A stretch of 64,000 nt of DNA from Ectothiorhodosinus mongolicus (lineage in GTDB: Bacteria > Pseudomonadota > Gammaproteobacteria > Ectothiorhodospirales > Ectothiorhodospiraceae), in the NCBI RefSeq assembly GCF_022406875.1, contig NZ_CP023018.1, forward strand, positions 221,575 to 285,574, given 5' to 3'. The stretch's first letter is position 1; each line of letters opens with the position of its first letter. The notes under the pieces were generated by a model that saw nothing but the letters and a program-made list of their open reading frames with translations, was not told the DNA's origin and did no database searches. Position numbers and translations under genes: made by a program. Shown in pieces: positions 9,545-18,519 of this stretch.

Positions 9545-9619
9545 GGGCGGTTAGCTCAGTGGTAGAGCACTGCCTTCACACGGCAGGGGTCACTAGTTCG
9601 AACCTAGTACCGCCCACCA
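9545..9619 (+). tRNA. tRNA-Val (anticodon CAC)
   Basis: 75-nt cloverleaf. The acceptor GGGCGGT (9545-9551) pairs with ACCGCCC (9609-9615), and CCA is encoded at 9617-9619. The D-arm has TAGCTCAGTGGTAGAGC, the anticodon loop TTCACAC has CAC at 577-579 of the 9-kb block (9577-9579), and the T-arm has GTTCGAAC. It reads GUG codons. Confidence 0.95.
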
Positions 9620-9644
9620 TTTTCCTTCAGATTTAAGGTGATAC

Positions 9645-10832
9645 ATGCCCGGCTTTGAGTGGTTTGGTTCAGAAGAGAGAGCCGAGGCGCTCGAGGTCCT
9701 CGATCACGGCGTGCTCATGCGCTATGGTTTTGATGGCCAGCGCCAAGGCAAGTGGAAGGCTTTGGAATTTGAGAAAGCCCTGGCCGATCGCATGCAACTG
9801 CCCTACGCCCATGTCTGCTCCAGCGGCACCACCGCCGTTTTCACCGCTATGGCCTGCGCCGGAATTGGTGCTGGCGACGAGGTCATCGTCCCGCCCTTCA
9901 CTTTTGTGGCGGATATCGAGGGCGCGCTCTATGCCGGCGCCATCCCAGTCTATTCCGAAATCGATGAGACCCTGAACCTCGACCCCAATAAACTGGAAGA
10001 GAAAATTACCGAGCGCACCAAAGCTGTGCTGCTGGTGCATATGTGCGGCTCTATGGCCCACGTAGCTCAGATCCGTGATATTTGCGCCAAGCACAATCTC
10101 ATTCTGATTGAAGACGTGGCGCAAGCCATCGGCGCCTCTTATCAAGGCCAAATGCTCGGCAGCTTCGGACTATGCGGCTGTTTCTCCTTTGACTACGTCA
10201 AGACCATCACCTGCGGTGAAGGCGGCGGCATCGTCAGCTCTGATAAAGACTTCTACGACCGCTGCCAGGCATTCACCGATCATGGCCACGACCATCTAGG
10301 CGCAGATCGCGGCGCCGATAAACACCCGATCATGGGCTTTAACTTTCGCATTGGCGAGCTCAACGCCGCCATTGGTTTGGCCCAGCTGCGCAAACTTGAT
10401 GACATCATTGCCCGCAACCGGCGCAACAAAGCCCTGATTAAGGATCAGCTCAGAGATATCCCCGGCCTGCGCCTGCGTGACGTGCCGGATCCTGAGGGTG
10501 ATTCCGCCACGTTCTTAAGCTTTATCCTGCCGGATGAGCCCACAGCCCTGCGCGCCCGCAAAGAGCTGGGCGAAGCGGGCGTTGATGGCTGCCTGCACTG
10601 GTACTCCAACAACTGGCACTACTACCGTAGCTGGGATCATTTCGCCGAGCTCAAAAGCCCCAACCCGCTATACCAGACCATGTCCGATGACTTCCGCAAG
10701 CCAAACTTGCCCCAATCTGACGCCATTATGGCTGGCACCCTATCGATGCTGATTAAGCTCTCTTGGGATGAAGGCGAATGCATTGAGCGCGGCCGGAAAA
10801 TGCGCGAAGTGCTGATGAGCGTGTTGAGCTAA
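9645..10832 (+). CDS. kdnA: 8-amino-3,8-dideoxy-Kdo aminotransferase KdnA (DegT/DnrJ family)
   Basis: PLP enzyme of the DegT/DnrJ/EryC1/StrS fold, predicted to transaminate 8-oxo-Kdo to Kdo8N. The PLP lysine is K186 in S-F-D-Y-V-K-T-I, followed by the family's G-E-G-G-G. Other hallmarks are S-S-G-T-T-A at 59-64, I-E-D-V-A-Q-A-I-G near 155-163, and N-F-R-I-G-E-L-N-A-A-I-G. The length of 395 aa is normal. A good ribosome site AAGGTG lies 5 bp before the ATG. The specific call comes from the operon: kdsB and a KdnB-type dehydrogenase follow within 5 and 8 bp, the set characterised in Shewanella oneidensis. Taken alone it would only be a DegT-family sugar aminotransferase. Confidence 0.88.
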   Translation: MPGFEWFGSEERAEALEVLDHGVLMRYGFDGQRQGKWKALEFEKALADRMQLPYAHVCSSGTTAVFTAMACAGIGAGDEVIVPPFTFVADIEGALYAGAIPVYSEIDETLNLDPNKLEEKITERTKAVLLVHMCGSMAHVAQIRDICAKHNLILIEDVAQAIGASYQGQMLGSFGLCGCFSFDYVKTITCGEGGGIVSSDKDFYDRCQAFTDHGHDHLGADRGADKHPIMGFNFRIGELNAAIGLAQLRKLDDIIARNRRNKALIKDQLRDIPGLRLRDVPDPEGDSATFLSFILPDEPTALRARKELGEAGVDGCLHWYSNNWHYYRSWDHFAELKSPNPLYQTMSDDFRKPNLPQSDAIMAGTLSMLIKLSWDEGECIERGRKMREVLMSVLS

Positions 10833-10837
10833 GCCTC

Positions 10838-11599
10838 ATGCATACGGCGATCATCGTCCCGGCGCGCCTGGGCTCCACCCGCTTTCCCCAAAAACTGCTG
10901 CACCCCGTGCGCGGTAAACCCGTTTTGCTGTGGACCGCTGAACAAATCCGTCGCGAAGCCCCAGAGTTTGATTTGTGGTTTGCCGTTGATAGCGAACGCC
11001 TGAAAAATCTTTTAGAGGCCGAAGGCTACCGCGCTGTCATCACTGATCCAGAGCTACCCAGCGGAACCGATCGCATTGCCGCGGCCAATGAACAAATCGG
11101 CGCCGCACGCATCATCAATGTGCAAGCCGATGAGCCCATGGTGACAGGCGAACAAATCCGCTTACTGGATAAAATTCTTACCCCCGGCGTGGATATGGCG
11201 ACCTTAGGCTTTCCGCTGACCACCGACCGCGATTACCACAACCCCAACCACGTCAAAATGGTCTGCGCGCAAGACGGCGCAGCACTTTACTTCTCGCGCT
11301 CGCCCATTCCGTATGTGCGTGAGACGGTGGGGCGTTATGACGCCGATCTCACCGGCCCCGAGGGGGTTTTGATTCATGTGGGCTTGTTTGCCTACACCCA
11401 AGAATTTCTCGCCACTTTTGCCAAGCTGCCGATGAGCCACTTAGAGCGCCTTGAGAAACTAGAAATGCTGCGCGCTCTGGAACATGGCTATCGTATTGCC
11501 ACCGCCGTCACCCATGATACGCTGATCGAAATTGACACTCCTGAGAACATCATTCAGTTTGAAGAAGCCGTCACCGAACACTTTAATCCCGAGTATTAA
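10838..11599 (+). CDS. kdsB: CMP-Kdo / CMP-Kdo8N cytidylyltransferase KdsB
   Basis: Activates Kdo-type sugars with CTP for transfer to lipid A. The N-terminal nucleotide-binding motif P-A-R-L-G-S-T-R-F-P-x-K-L-L is at residues 8-21, with V-Q-A-D-E-P in the middle and Y-F-S-R-S-P-I-P-Y and H-x-G-L-F-A-Y in the second half. The length of 253 aa is standard. It is placed between kdnA and kdnB with a 5-bp gap upstream and 8 bp downstream, so the amino-sugar Kdo8N is its probable substrate. Whether plain Kdo is also used cannot be told from sequence. Confidence 0.93.
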   Translation: MHTAIIVPARLGSTRFPQKLLHPVRGKPVLLWTAEQIRREAPEFDLWFAVDSERLKNLLEAEGYRAVITDPELPSGTDRIAAANEQIGAARIINVQADEPMVTGEQIRLLDKILTPGVDMATLGFPLTTDRDYHNPNHVKMVCAQDGAALYFSRSPIPYVRETVGRYDADLTGPEGVLIHVGLFAYTQEFLATFAKLPMSHLERLEKLEMLRALEHGYRIATAVTHDTLIEIDTPENIIQFEEAVTEHFNPEY

Positions 11600-11607
11600 T
11601 CGCCCCT

Positions 11608-12675
11608 ATGTATAAGAATCTCCGCGTTGTTCCGCACATGGTCTTTGGCCGCGGCAGTTTCAATCAGCTGGATGACATCCTGCGCGCCTACCGCACCGAC
11701 GAAGGCTCGCATGTGGTCTACCTCATCGACGCTATCCATGAGCATCGCCCGCTGATTCACCGAGTGCCCATTCATAAAAACGACCTGATTATTCTCGTTA
11801 ATGTCGATACCGAACCCAAAACCAGTTATGTCGATGAACTGGTACAACGCGTCAATGAATATTCCAATCGCCCACCGGATGCCATCATCGGCTTGGGTGG
11901 TGGTAGTACTCTGGACTTGGCTAAAGCGGTGGCATTGATGCTTACCAATCCCGGCTCTGCGGCCGACTATCAGGGCTGGGATCTGGTGAAAAACCCCGGC
12001 ATTACCCACATCGGCATCCCCACCCTCGCCGGCACTGGCGCAGAAATCTCCCGCACGACCGTGCTCACTGGCCCCACCCGCAAGCTCGGCATCAACTCCG
12101 ACTTCACCCCCTTCGATCAAATCATCATGGATGCGGAATTGGTTGAGGGTGTGCCCACCGATCAGTGGTTTTATACCGGCATGGACTGTTACATCCACAA
12201 TGCCGAAGCACTGGCAGGATCCTTCATCAACACCTTCGCCCAGGCCTATGCTGAGAAGTCCTTGGATCTGTGCCGCGATGTCTACTTGGGTGATGACCCC
12301 GAGGCTGACGACAAACTCATGGTGGCGTCCTATTTTGGCGGCATGAGCATCGCCTACTCACAGGTGGGTGTGGCCCATGCGCTGAGCTATGGATTGTCCT
12401 TCTTGTTGGGCACCCGTCATGGCGTGGGCAACTGCATCGTCTTTGATCAGCTGGATGACTACTACGGCCCCTATGTCGAAGAGTTTCGTCGCATGATGGA
12501 CAAGCACAATATCCAGCTGCCCCGTGGCGTCACCAAAGACGTCGATGAAGCGGGCATGGAGAAGATGATCGATGTCGCCCTGGGTCTTGAACCTTTGTGG
12601 CAAAACGCTCTAGGACCTGACTGGAAATCCATCATGACCCGCGAGAAAGTGCGCGCCCTGTACGAGCGTATGTAA
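11608..12675 (+). CDS. kdnB: Kdo 8-dehydrogenase KdnB (iron-dependent alcohol dehydrogenase family)
   Basis: Predicted to oxidise C8 of free Kdo to the aldehyde used by KdnA. It is a group III metal-dependent alcohol dehydrogenase: NAD-binding G-L-G-G-G-S-T-L-D (95-103), A-G-T-G-A-E-I-S (141-148), and metal ligands D193, H197, H257 and H271. The length is 355 aa. It is the third gene of the operon, with an 8-bp gap to kdsB. No clear terminator follows before the convergent DUF2442 gene 45 bp away. Family membership is certain, and the Kdo substrate is inferred from the operon. Confidence 0.88.
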   Translation: MYKNLRVVPHMVFGRGSFNQLDDILRAYRTDEGSHVVYLIDAIHEHRPLIHRVPIHKNDLIILVNVDTEPKTSYVDELVQRVNEYSNRPPDAIIGLGGGSTLDLAKAVALMLTNPGSAADYQGWDLVKNPGITHIGIPTLAGTGAEISRTTVLTGPTRKLGINSDFTPFDQIIMDAELVEGVPTDQWFYTGMDCYIHNAEALAGSFINTFAQAYAEKSLDLCRDVYLGDDPEADDKLMVASYFGGMSIAYSQVGVAHALSYGLSFLLGTRHGVGNCIVFDQLDDYYGPYVEEFRRMMDKHNIQLPRGVTKDVDEAGMEKMIDVALGLEPLWQNALGPDWKSIMTREKVRALYERM

Positions 12676-12720
12676 CCTCACCCCGCATCCCCGGAGTTTG
12701 CGTTCCCAAAGCTATTGGAG

Positions 12721-12987
12721 CTAGACGGTCTTCGCGACTTTCGGGAAGCGCTCCGGGTTCTCGATGATATCGCGAGTAAGATCCACATCAATATCCGGCC
12801 AATAAAAATGGTCAGGAGATACCTCCTGCACATTTAATATGGCCTTGACCGGCTGATCCTTAAACCATGGAAACGCCTCATAGGACATGAACATTTCATG
12901 ATCATGCGCGAGCAGCCATACCCCATGACTCGATATATGAGTCACTTCAACCGCCGAAGCAGCTTTTCCATGCGTCGATAAGCTCAA
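12721..12987 (-). CDS. DUF2442-domain protein
   Basis: Small protein with the DUF2442 pattern: a H-E-M-F-M-S-Y-E-x-F-P-W-F segment, then V-x-P-D-H-F-Y-W-P-D-I-D-V-D-L. The start is uncertain. A TTG at 12987 has GAGGAG 7 bp upstream, and a TTG at 13002 is also in frame. Either way it overlaps the DUF4160 gene, so the pair is translationally coupled. DUF4160/DUF2442 pairs are widespread and often treated as candidate toxin-antitoxin modules, but no activity can be claimed here. Confidence 0.8.
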   Translation of the reverse strand: MSLSTHGKAASAVEVTHISSHGVWLLAHDHEMFMSYEAFPWFKDQPVKAILNVQEVSPDHFYWPDIDVDLTRDIIENPERFPKVAKTV

Positions 12988-13186
12988 GGTGGCGCTCCTC
13001 AATCAGTGACTGAATTTCTCTAATCTGCCTTTGATTGTAATGATAGCTCTTTTCTAGCTGAAGCACTGGCTCTAACCAGAATTTAGCCTCTCCATCCCCA
13101 GAGACTACATGCACGTGCATTCTTGACTCTTCGCGGGAGAAAAAGAAAAAACGATAGCCTCGCTCTCTAAAAATTGTTGGTGTCAT
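12947..13186 (-). CDS. DUF4160-domain protein
   Basis: 79-residue protein beginning M-T-P-T-I-F-R-E-R-G-Y-R-F-F-F-F-S, followed by H-V-H-V-x-x-G-x-G-E-A-K-F-W-L-E-P, which is the DUF4160 signature. A C-terminal helix carries I-E-E-R-H-L-E-L-I-D-A-W. It is first in a two-gene unit with DUF2442. Its role is unknown; it may be the toxin-like partner of a TA-like module. The coding ends overlap by about 40 bp. Confidence 0.83.
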   Translation of the reverse strand: MTPTIFRERGYRFFFFSREESRMHVHVVSGDGEAKFWLEPVLQLEKSYHYNQRQIREIQSLIEERHLELIDAWKSCFGG

Positions 13187-13211
13187 TGGAGACTTCCTTG
13201 TCGTTGTGAAC

Positions 13212-13835
13212 TCAAATTAGCGACTTGAATAAGCAGAAGTTGAAGTTTTGGACTGCGCCGGCGGGCGTCATGTGCTCCACTGCGGCGTGCTTGATGATGC
13301 TAAATCCTTGCCCCAGTGTTTCCTGCAGGCTTTCCGGGCCATAGCGCACCACCGGCAACCCACTGCAGCGCTCCGGTCCATCCAGCGCGAAGGTGGCCAT
13401 CAACACCCATCCACCGGGGCGCAGTGACCGCATCAAACGTTGAACATACGCCTCGCGGTGCGCCGCCTCCGTGAGGAAATGGAATACGGCCCGATCATGC
13501 CAAAGATCAAAGCGATCATTGGGTAATTCGGCTTGCGTGATATCTTCAACTCGCCACTCCACAGCGTCGGCCGCCGCGTCCAGTCGGTTACGTGACTGCT
13601 GCAACGCTTGCTCGGAAATATCCAACACGGTCAGATCGGTAAAACCGGCCGCTACTAGCTCATCAATCAGAGTCGACATCCCGCCCCCGACATCGATGAT
13701 GCCGGCCTCAGAAGGCAAAGCCAGCCCCTGAATCCATTCTAAGGACAGCCCCCCACCTTGCTGATACCAGCTCAAAGACTCACCAGGCCGCGTGCCGTAA
13801 ACAGTCTCCCAATGCGCCTTGTCCGGTGCTGCCAT
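13212..13835 (-). CDS. Class I SAM-dependent methyltransferase
   Basis: Rossmann-fold methyltransferase of 207 aa. Motif I is I-I-D-V-G-G-G-M-S-T near residues 46-55, followed by the acidic end of strand 2 (T-V-L-D-I-S), then D-L-W-H-D-R-A-V-F-H-F and a L-R-P-G-G-W-V-L strand. This resembles the small-molecule or thiopurine-like methyltransferases often annotated only as class I. The ATG at 13835 has GGGAGG 7 bp upstream and is preferred over a TTG at 13853. The substrate is unknown. It is divergent from the ETHE1-like gene, which could hint at sulfur or detoxification chemistry, but that is speculation. Confidence 0.85.
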   Translation of the reverse strand: MAAPDKAHWETVYGTRPGESLSWYQQGGGLSLEWIQGLALPSEAGIIDVGGGMSTLIDELVAAGFTDLTVLDISEQALQQSRNRLDAAADAVEWRVEDITQAELPNDRFDLWHDRAVFHFLTEAAHREAYVQRLMRSLRPGGWVLMATFALDGPERCSGLPVVRYGPESLQETLGQGFSIIKHAAVEHMTPAGAVQNFNFCLFKSLI

Positions 13836-13961
13836 CAAACTGCCTCCCGCCAACTACCGCCGAATTCCATCACTTTACCTGCTTCTATTTGCATCGGCGA
13901 TAGAACAACCGATATGTTCGATAGTCAGACGAATTGAAGTGACCGAAGACGAGGCAATGCG

Positions 13962-14714
13962 ATGCTTTTTCGACAATTGTACGAACCCGATTCTTCCACT
14001 TTCACCTACTTGCTGTCTTGTCCGGACACGGGCGTTACCGCTCTGATCGACCCGGTGCTGGAGACGGTGGAGCGGGACCTGGAAGTGCTGCAGTCGATGG
14101 GGCTCAAGCTGGACTATGCCATCGAAACTCATATCCACGCCGACCACATCACTGGCGCCAAAAAGCTGAAAAACGCCACCGGCTGTCAAATCGCTGGACC
14201 CGCACAGGATGAGCTACCCTGCCGTGATATTGGCCTGACCGAAGGCGCAGCTTTTCAGATCGGCGGCATCACGCTCAACCCTCTGTTTACGCCTGGACAT
14301 ACCGACACGCATCACGCCTATCTGCTGGATCATCATGGCATGCCGATGCTGTTCTCCGGCGATGCCCTGCTGATCGAGGCCTGCGGGCGCACGGATTTCC
14401 AATCGGGCGATGCGCATGTGCTCTACCGGAGCATCCACAACAAGTTCTTTCGCTTACCGGACGAGACCTTGGTCTATCCGGCGCATGACTACGAAGATCG
14501 CCGCATCACCACTATCGGGCAGGAAAAACTGCGCAACCCGCGTCTCGGTAAGAACCGCAGTGAAGAGGAATTTGTGGCGATCATGAACGGGCTTGATCTG
14601 CCCTACCCCCGCAAAATCGACTTCTCGGTGCCGGGCAACGAACTTTGCGGAATGTGTCCGGACAACATGCCCGAAGAGATGAAAGGCTTGTGCAAAGACA
14701 GCCAGCAGCGCTAA
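13962..14714 (+). CDS. ETHE1-like persulfide (sulfur) dioxygenase, MBL fold
   Basis: Mononuclear-iron metallo-beta-lactamase-fold enzyme that oxidises glutathione persulfide to sulfite in sulfide detoxification. The T-H-I-H-A-D-H motif is at 56-62, T-P-G-H-T at 110-114, and S-G-D-A-L-L-I-E-A-C-G-R-T-D-F-Q at 132-147. H57, H113 and D134 correspond to the iron ligands of ETHE1, and A-C-G-R-T-D-F is diagnostic of the persulfide dioxygenase branch. At 250 aa it is of normal length. A C-x-x-C near the C-terminus (L-C-G-M-C) is extra. It is divergent from a methyltransferase, and no rhodanese or sulfide:quinone reductase is nearby. Confidence 0.9.
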   Translation: MLFRQLYEPDSSTFTYLLSCPDTGVTALIDPVLETVERDLEVLQSMGLKLDYAIETHIHADHITGAKKLKNATGCQIAGPAQDELPCRDIGLTEGAAFQIGGITLNPLFTPGHTDTHHAYLLDHHGMPMLFSGDALLIEACGRTDFQSGDAHVLYRSIHNKFFRLPDETLVYPAHDYEDRRITTIGQEKLRNPRLGKNRSEEEFVAIMNGLDLPYPRKIDFSVPGNELCGMCPDNMPEEMKGLCKDSQQR

Positions 14715-14727
14715 ACCCAACAATACG

Positions 14728-15081
14728 TCATGCGGTTTTCAAGTACATATCGATGTGCATGGAGGAGTAAGGGCAAATAACCCCGTTTCTTACGGTTCGC
14801 TCGAGCAATCCAAGATCAGTAAGCACCACAACATCTTGATGCACCCGCTTCACATCACGCCCCACCATGCGAGCCAGTTCACGTATTGATATCTCCCCCT
14901 TACCCTGCGCTGCTCGCACGAGCTCCCATCTTTTTTCTGTCAGTTGAGCGAAGAATTGAGCCGGGGTCTCGAAATTTAGAACCTCGCCCTGATAAGTCTC
15001 TGAATTCGCTAGTTGGCCCGCACGTCGCAAAGCACTTCTCCAATCTGACTCTAAAGTAATAGTGAGATAACGATCAGTCAC
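14728..15081 (-). CDS. HTH antitoxin-like regulator (TumA type)
   Basis: 117-residue DNA-binding protein with a winged helix in its second half. I-S-I-R-E-L-A-R-M-V-G-R-D-V-K-R-V-H-Q-D reads as helix-turn-helix, and T-D-L-G-L-L-E-R-T as the start of the wing. It resembles the HVO_A0114-type regulators that accompany DUF6516/TumE toxins. The start is GTG, overlapping the stop of the upstream toxin remnant (GTGA). The partner toxin is truncated, so this looks like an orphan antitoxin. Confidence 0.75.
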   Translation of the reverse strand: MTDRYLTITLESDWRSALRRAGQLANSETYQGEVLNFETPAQFFAQLTEKRWELVRAAQGKGEISIRELARMVGRDVKRVHQDVVVLTDLGLLERTVRNGVICPYSSMHIDMYLKTA

Positions 15082-15230
15082 GATTCTCTCCTGGCGGCAA
15101 CAGCCGAGATGAAATCTTCAGTTAACTGCTCCACCGAAATGAATTGATAAGGATATTCCTTTCCATCCAAGTGAAAGTGATCGCCCTTACCCCGTTCATT
15201 ATCAAAGCCAATAAAGTGAGTATCATGTTG
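15078..15230 (-). pseudogene. Remnant of a TumE (DUF6516) toxin, N-terminus lost
   Basis: Fifty codons without a start, reading F-I-G-F-D-N-E-R-G-K-G-D-H-F-H-L-D-G and then Y-Q-F-I-S-V-E-Q-L. This is the C-terminal half of the DUF6516/TumE family (usually about 100-120 aa). An in-frame TGA at 15231-15233 closes the frame 1 nt after the uvrB stop, so the 5' half of the toxin was deleted up to the end of uvrB. Its own TGA overlaps the GTG of the antitoxin gene, the normal coupling of an intact pair. It is too short for the annotated gene set and easily missed. Confidence 0.7.
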
Positions 15231-15234
15231 TCAA

Positions 15235-17247
15235 TCATGCCAACATCATCAGGTCTTTGCGCAGGGACTCGATCTCATCACGAAGCTGCGCCGCCTGCTC
15301 GAACTCGAGATCGCGAGCATGTTGGAACATGCGCTTCTCCATCTCTTCAATGCGCTTGGCCAGATCATCGGGTGAGAGCTTGGCATAGCGACCTTTTTCC
15401 TCGGCCACCTTGGCATAGCGCTTGGCTGAGGCCCCGCTGCCGCCAGCGTAGGCGCCTTCCATGATATCGGCGATGCGTTTTTGTACGCTGCGCGGAGTAA
15501 TGCCATTGGCTTCGTTAAAGGCCAGCTGTTTCTCACGGCGCCGCTCGGTCTCATCCATGGCCCGGCGCATTGACCCGGTGATTTTATCGGCATACAAAAT
15601 GGCCTTGCCCTTGAGGTTGCGCGCCGCACGACCAATGGTCTGGATCAATGAGCGTTCTGATCTGAGAAACCCCTCTTTGTCCGCATCCAGAATCGCCACC
15701 AGCGATACCTCCGGCATATCCAAGCCCTCGCGCAGCAAGTTAATCCCCACCAGCACATCAAACTCGCCCAAGCGCAGATCGCGAATAATTTCCACCCGCT
15801 CCACCGTATCGATATCCGAATGCAGGTAGCGCACGCGCACGCCATGCTCACCCAGATATTCCGTGAGATCCTCGGCCATGCGCTTGGTGAGTGTGGTCAC
15901 CAACACCCGCTCTTGATCAGCCACACGCAAATGAATCTCCGAGAGCAAATCCTCTACCTGGGTGGTCGCCGGGCGCACTTCCACACCGGGATCCACCAAG
16001 CCAGTGGGACGCACCACTTGTTCGACCACCTGCCCCGCTCGTTCGCTTTCCCATGGGCCTGGAGTGGCTGACACATGAATGATCTGCGGCGTGATATTCA
16101 AAAACTCTTCGAATTTTAAGGGGCGATTATCCAGAGCGGAGGGCAAACGAAACCCGTAACCCACCAAGGTCTCCTTGCGCGAGCGATCACCGTTATACAT
16201 GGCCCCCAGCTGCGGCACGGTGACATGGCTTTCATCCAGCACCATCAAGGCATCATCCGGCAGGTAATCGAGAAAACACGGCGGCGGCTCACCGGCTTTG
16301 CGTCCCGATAAATAGCGTGAGTAGTTCTCGATACCCGAGCAATAACCCAGCTCCAGCATCATCTCCAGATCGAAGCGGGTGCGCTGCTCCAGGCGCTGTG
16401 CCTCGACCAACTTATCGGCTTGTCGTAGCTCATCCAGGCGCTCGCGCAGCTCCTCTTTGATCTTCTCAATCGCCTCCAAAAGGGTCTCACGAGGCGTGGC
16501 ATAATGTGTTTTGGGATAGATAGTTAGACGCGGAACTTTGCGTGACACTTCACCTGTGAGCGGATCAAAATACGAGAGCTGCTCGATCTCATCATCAAAT
16601 AGCTCAATGCGCACAGCCTCGCGCTCGGATTCGGCGGGGTACACATCAATCACCTCACCGCGTACGCGATAGGTGCCGCGACCCAGGTCCAAATCATTGC
16701 GCGTGTATTGCAGCTCAGCCAGGCGTCGTAGCAATTGCCGCTGATCGATCACATCGCCGCGCTTGATGTGCAACACCATCTCCAAATAGGCACGTGGATC
16801 CCCCAGGCCATAGATGGCGGAGACACTGGCGACGATGATGGCATCGCGGCGCTCCAGTAAGGCGCGCGTAGCCGACAAGCGCATCTGCTCGATGTGGTCG
16901 TTGATCGAGGAGTCTTTCTCGATATAGGTATCCGAGGACGGCACATAGGCCTCGGGCTGGTAGTAGTCGTAATAAGACACGAAATACTCCACGGCATTAT
17001 CCGGGAAGAACTCCTTCATCTCACCGTAGAGCTGCGCTGCCAGAGTCTTATTCGGCGCCATGATGATGGTGGGGCGCTGTGAGCGGGCAATCACATTGGC
17101 GATGGTGAAAGTCTTACCCGAGCCCGTGACCCCCAAAAGAATCTGGTGCGCCAGGCCACTATCTAGCCCATCCAGCAGCTGTTCAATGGCTTTGGGCTGA
17201 TCACCGGCCGGGGTATAACCCGTTTTTAAAACAAAACCTGCCGACAT
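15235..17247 (-). CDS. uvrB: Excinuclease ABC subunit B, UvrB
   Basis: DNA-damage verification helicase of nucleotide excision repair. Walker A G-V-T-G-S-G-K-T is at 39-46. The beta-hairpin [11 protein letters not shown] clamps DNA, and V-L-D-E-S-H-V-T-V is the Walker B region. The helicase C-terminal domain ends with I-G-R-A-A-R-N, and the C-terminal UVR motif ([12 protein letters not shown]) binds UvrC. The ATG at 17247 gives [11 protein letters not shown] and 670 aa, close to E. coli (673). An upstream ATG at 17301 is unlikely. It is divergent from the aminotransferase gene. Confidence 0.97.
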   Translation of the reverse strand: MSAGFVLKTGYTPAGDQPKAIEQLLDGLDSGLAHQILLGVTGSGKTFTIANVIARSQRPTIIMAPNKTLAAQLYGEMKEFFPDNAVEYFVSYYDYYQPEAYVPSSDTYIEKDSSINDHIEQMRLSATRALLERRDAIIVASVSAIYGLGDPRAYLEMVLHIKRGDVIDQRQLLRRLAELQYTRNDLDLGRGTYRVRGEVIDVYPAESEREAVRIELFDDEIEQLSYFDPLTGEVSRKVPRLTIYPKTHYATPRETLLEAIEKIKEELRERLDELRQADKLVEAQRLEQRTRFDLEMMLELGYCSGIENYSRYLSGRKAGEPPPCFLDYLPDDALMVLDESHVTVPQLGAMYNGDRSRKETLVGYGFRLPSALDNRPLKFEEFLNITPQIIHVSATPGPWESERAGQVVEQVVRPTGLVDPGVEVRPATTQVEDLLSEIHLRVADQERVLVTTLTKRMAEDLTEYLGEHGVRVRYLHSDIDTVERVEIIRDLRLGEFDVLVGINLLREGLDMPEVSLVAILDADKEGFLRSERSLIQTIGRAARNLKGKAILYADKITGSMRRAMDETERRREKQLAFNEANGITPRSVQKRIADIMEGAYAGGSGASAKRYAKVAEEKGRYAKLSPDDLAKRIEEMEKRMFQHARDLEFEQAAQLRDEIESLRKDLMMLA

Positions 17248-17323
17248 GCGCTTATCTTTAATCCCCAATTTCAGTATGATTAACCCGCAATCGCCACTCA
17301 CTTTCTAGCAAGCGGACAGACCT

Positions 17324-18508
17324 TTGGACATCAAGCTCTCCTCACGCGTTCAGCGCATCAAGCCCTCGCCCACTTTGGCCGTGACCGCTTTGGCGGCGCA
17401 GCTTAAAGCCCAAGGCCGCGACATCATTGGCCTAGGCGCCGGCGAACCGGATTTTGATACCCCCGAGTCCATCAAACAGGCCGGCATCACTGCCATTCGT
17501 GAGGGCAAAACCAAGTATACCCCAGTGGGCGGCACGGTCGGCCTGAAAAAGGCGATCATCGACAAATTCGCGCGCGACAACGGCCACGACTACAAGCCCG
17601 AGCAGATCCTCGTGTCCTGCGGCGGCAAGCAAAGCTTTTACAACCTCACTCAAGCCCTGCTCAATGAAGGCGACGAGGTCATCATCCCCGCCCCCTACTG
17701 GGTTTCCTACCCCGATATGGTGCTGTTGGCTGATGGCAAGCCGGTGATCGTTACCGCTGATCAGTCTCAGCATTTCAAAATGACACCCGCGCAGCTTGAG
17801 GCGGCGATTAACTCCAAGACCCGCTTAGTGGTGATCAATAGCCCTTCTAACCCCACGGGCGTGGCCTATACCCGCGAGGAACTGGCGGCTTTGGGTCAGG
17901 TGCTGCTGCGTCATCCCAATGTCTTAGTGGCCACCGATGATATGTACGAACACATTCTGTTCCGCGGCCAGACCTTCTGTAACATTTTGATGGCCTGCCC
18001 CGAGCTATACCCCCAGACCATGGTGTTAAACGGCGTCTCCAAGGCCTATTCCATGACCGGCTGGCGTATCGGTTACGCCGCTGGCCCTGTGGAGATCATC
18101 AAGGCCATGACCAATATTCAGTCGCAAAGCACCTCTAACCCCACCTCGATCAGCCAAGAAGCCGCACAAGCCGCGCTCAATGGCGATCAGGGCTGTGTCG
18201 AAGAGATGCGCGCCGCCTTCGAAAAACGCCATGACTACCTGCACAAGGCGCTCAACGAAATCCCCGGCGTGGATTGCCTGCCCGCCGATGGCACCTTCTA
18301 CTTGTTCCCCGGCATGCAGGGCGCGATGCAGGCCTTGGGCTATGACAATGACATCGACTTCTCGTCGATGCTCTTGGAAAAAGTCGGCGTTGCCTTGGTG
18401 CCCGGCAGTGCGTTTGGCCTAGATGGCCACATGCGCCTGTCTTTTGCCACCAGCATGGAGAACCTGGAGAAAGCGGTGGAACGCATCGCTAAGGCTGTGC
18501 AGGGCTGA
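17324..18508 (+). CDS. Class I aminotransferase, aspartate/prephenate type
   Basis: Fold-type I PLP enzyme of 394 aa in the I-gamma/AspC-like branch. It has S-x-R-V-x-x-I-K-P-S-P-T at the N-terminus, G-A-G-E-P-D-F-D-T-P, N-S-P-S-N-P-T-G (172-179), and the PLP lysine K240 in N-G-V-S-K-A-Y-S-M-T-G-W-R-I-G-Y. Likely reaction is aspartate plus 2-oxoglutarate, perhaps with prephenate as a second substrate. It starts with TTG at 17324. It is followed by a promoter and tRNA-Asn, so it is probably monocistronic. Confidence 0.93.
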   Translation: MDIKLSSRVQRIKPSPTLAVTALAAQLKAQGRDIIGLGAGEPDFDTPESIKQAGITAIREGKTKYTPVGGTVGLKKAIIDKFARDNGHDYKPEQILVSCGGKQSFYNLTQALLNEGDEVIIPAPYWVSYPDMVLLADGKPVIVTADQSQHFKMTPAQLEAAINSKTRLVVINSPSNPTGVAYTREELAALGQVLLRHPNVLVATDDMYEHILFRGQTFCNILMACPELYPQTMVLNGVSKAYSMTGWRIGYAAGPVEIIKAMTNIQSQSTSNPTSISQEAAQAALNGDQGCVEEMRAAFEKRHDYLHKALNEIPGVDCLPADGTFYLFPGMQGAMQALGYDNDIDFSSMLLEKVGVALVPGSAFGLDGHMRLSFATSMENLEKAVERIAKAVQG

Positions 18509-18519
18509 ATGCGTGCTGC

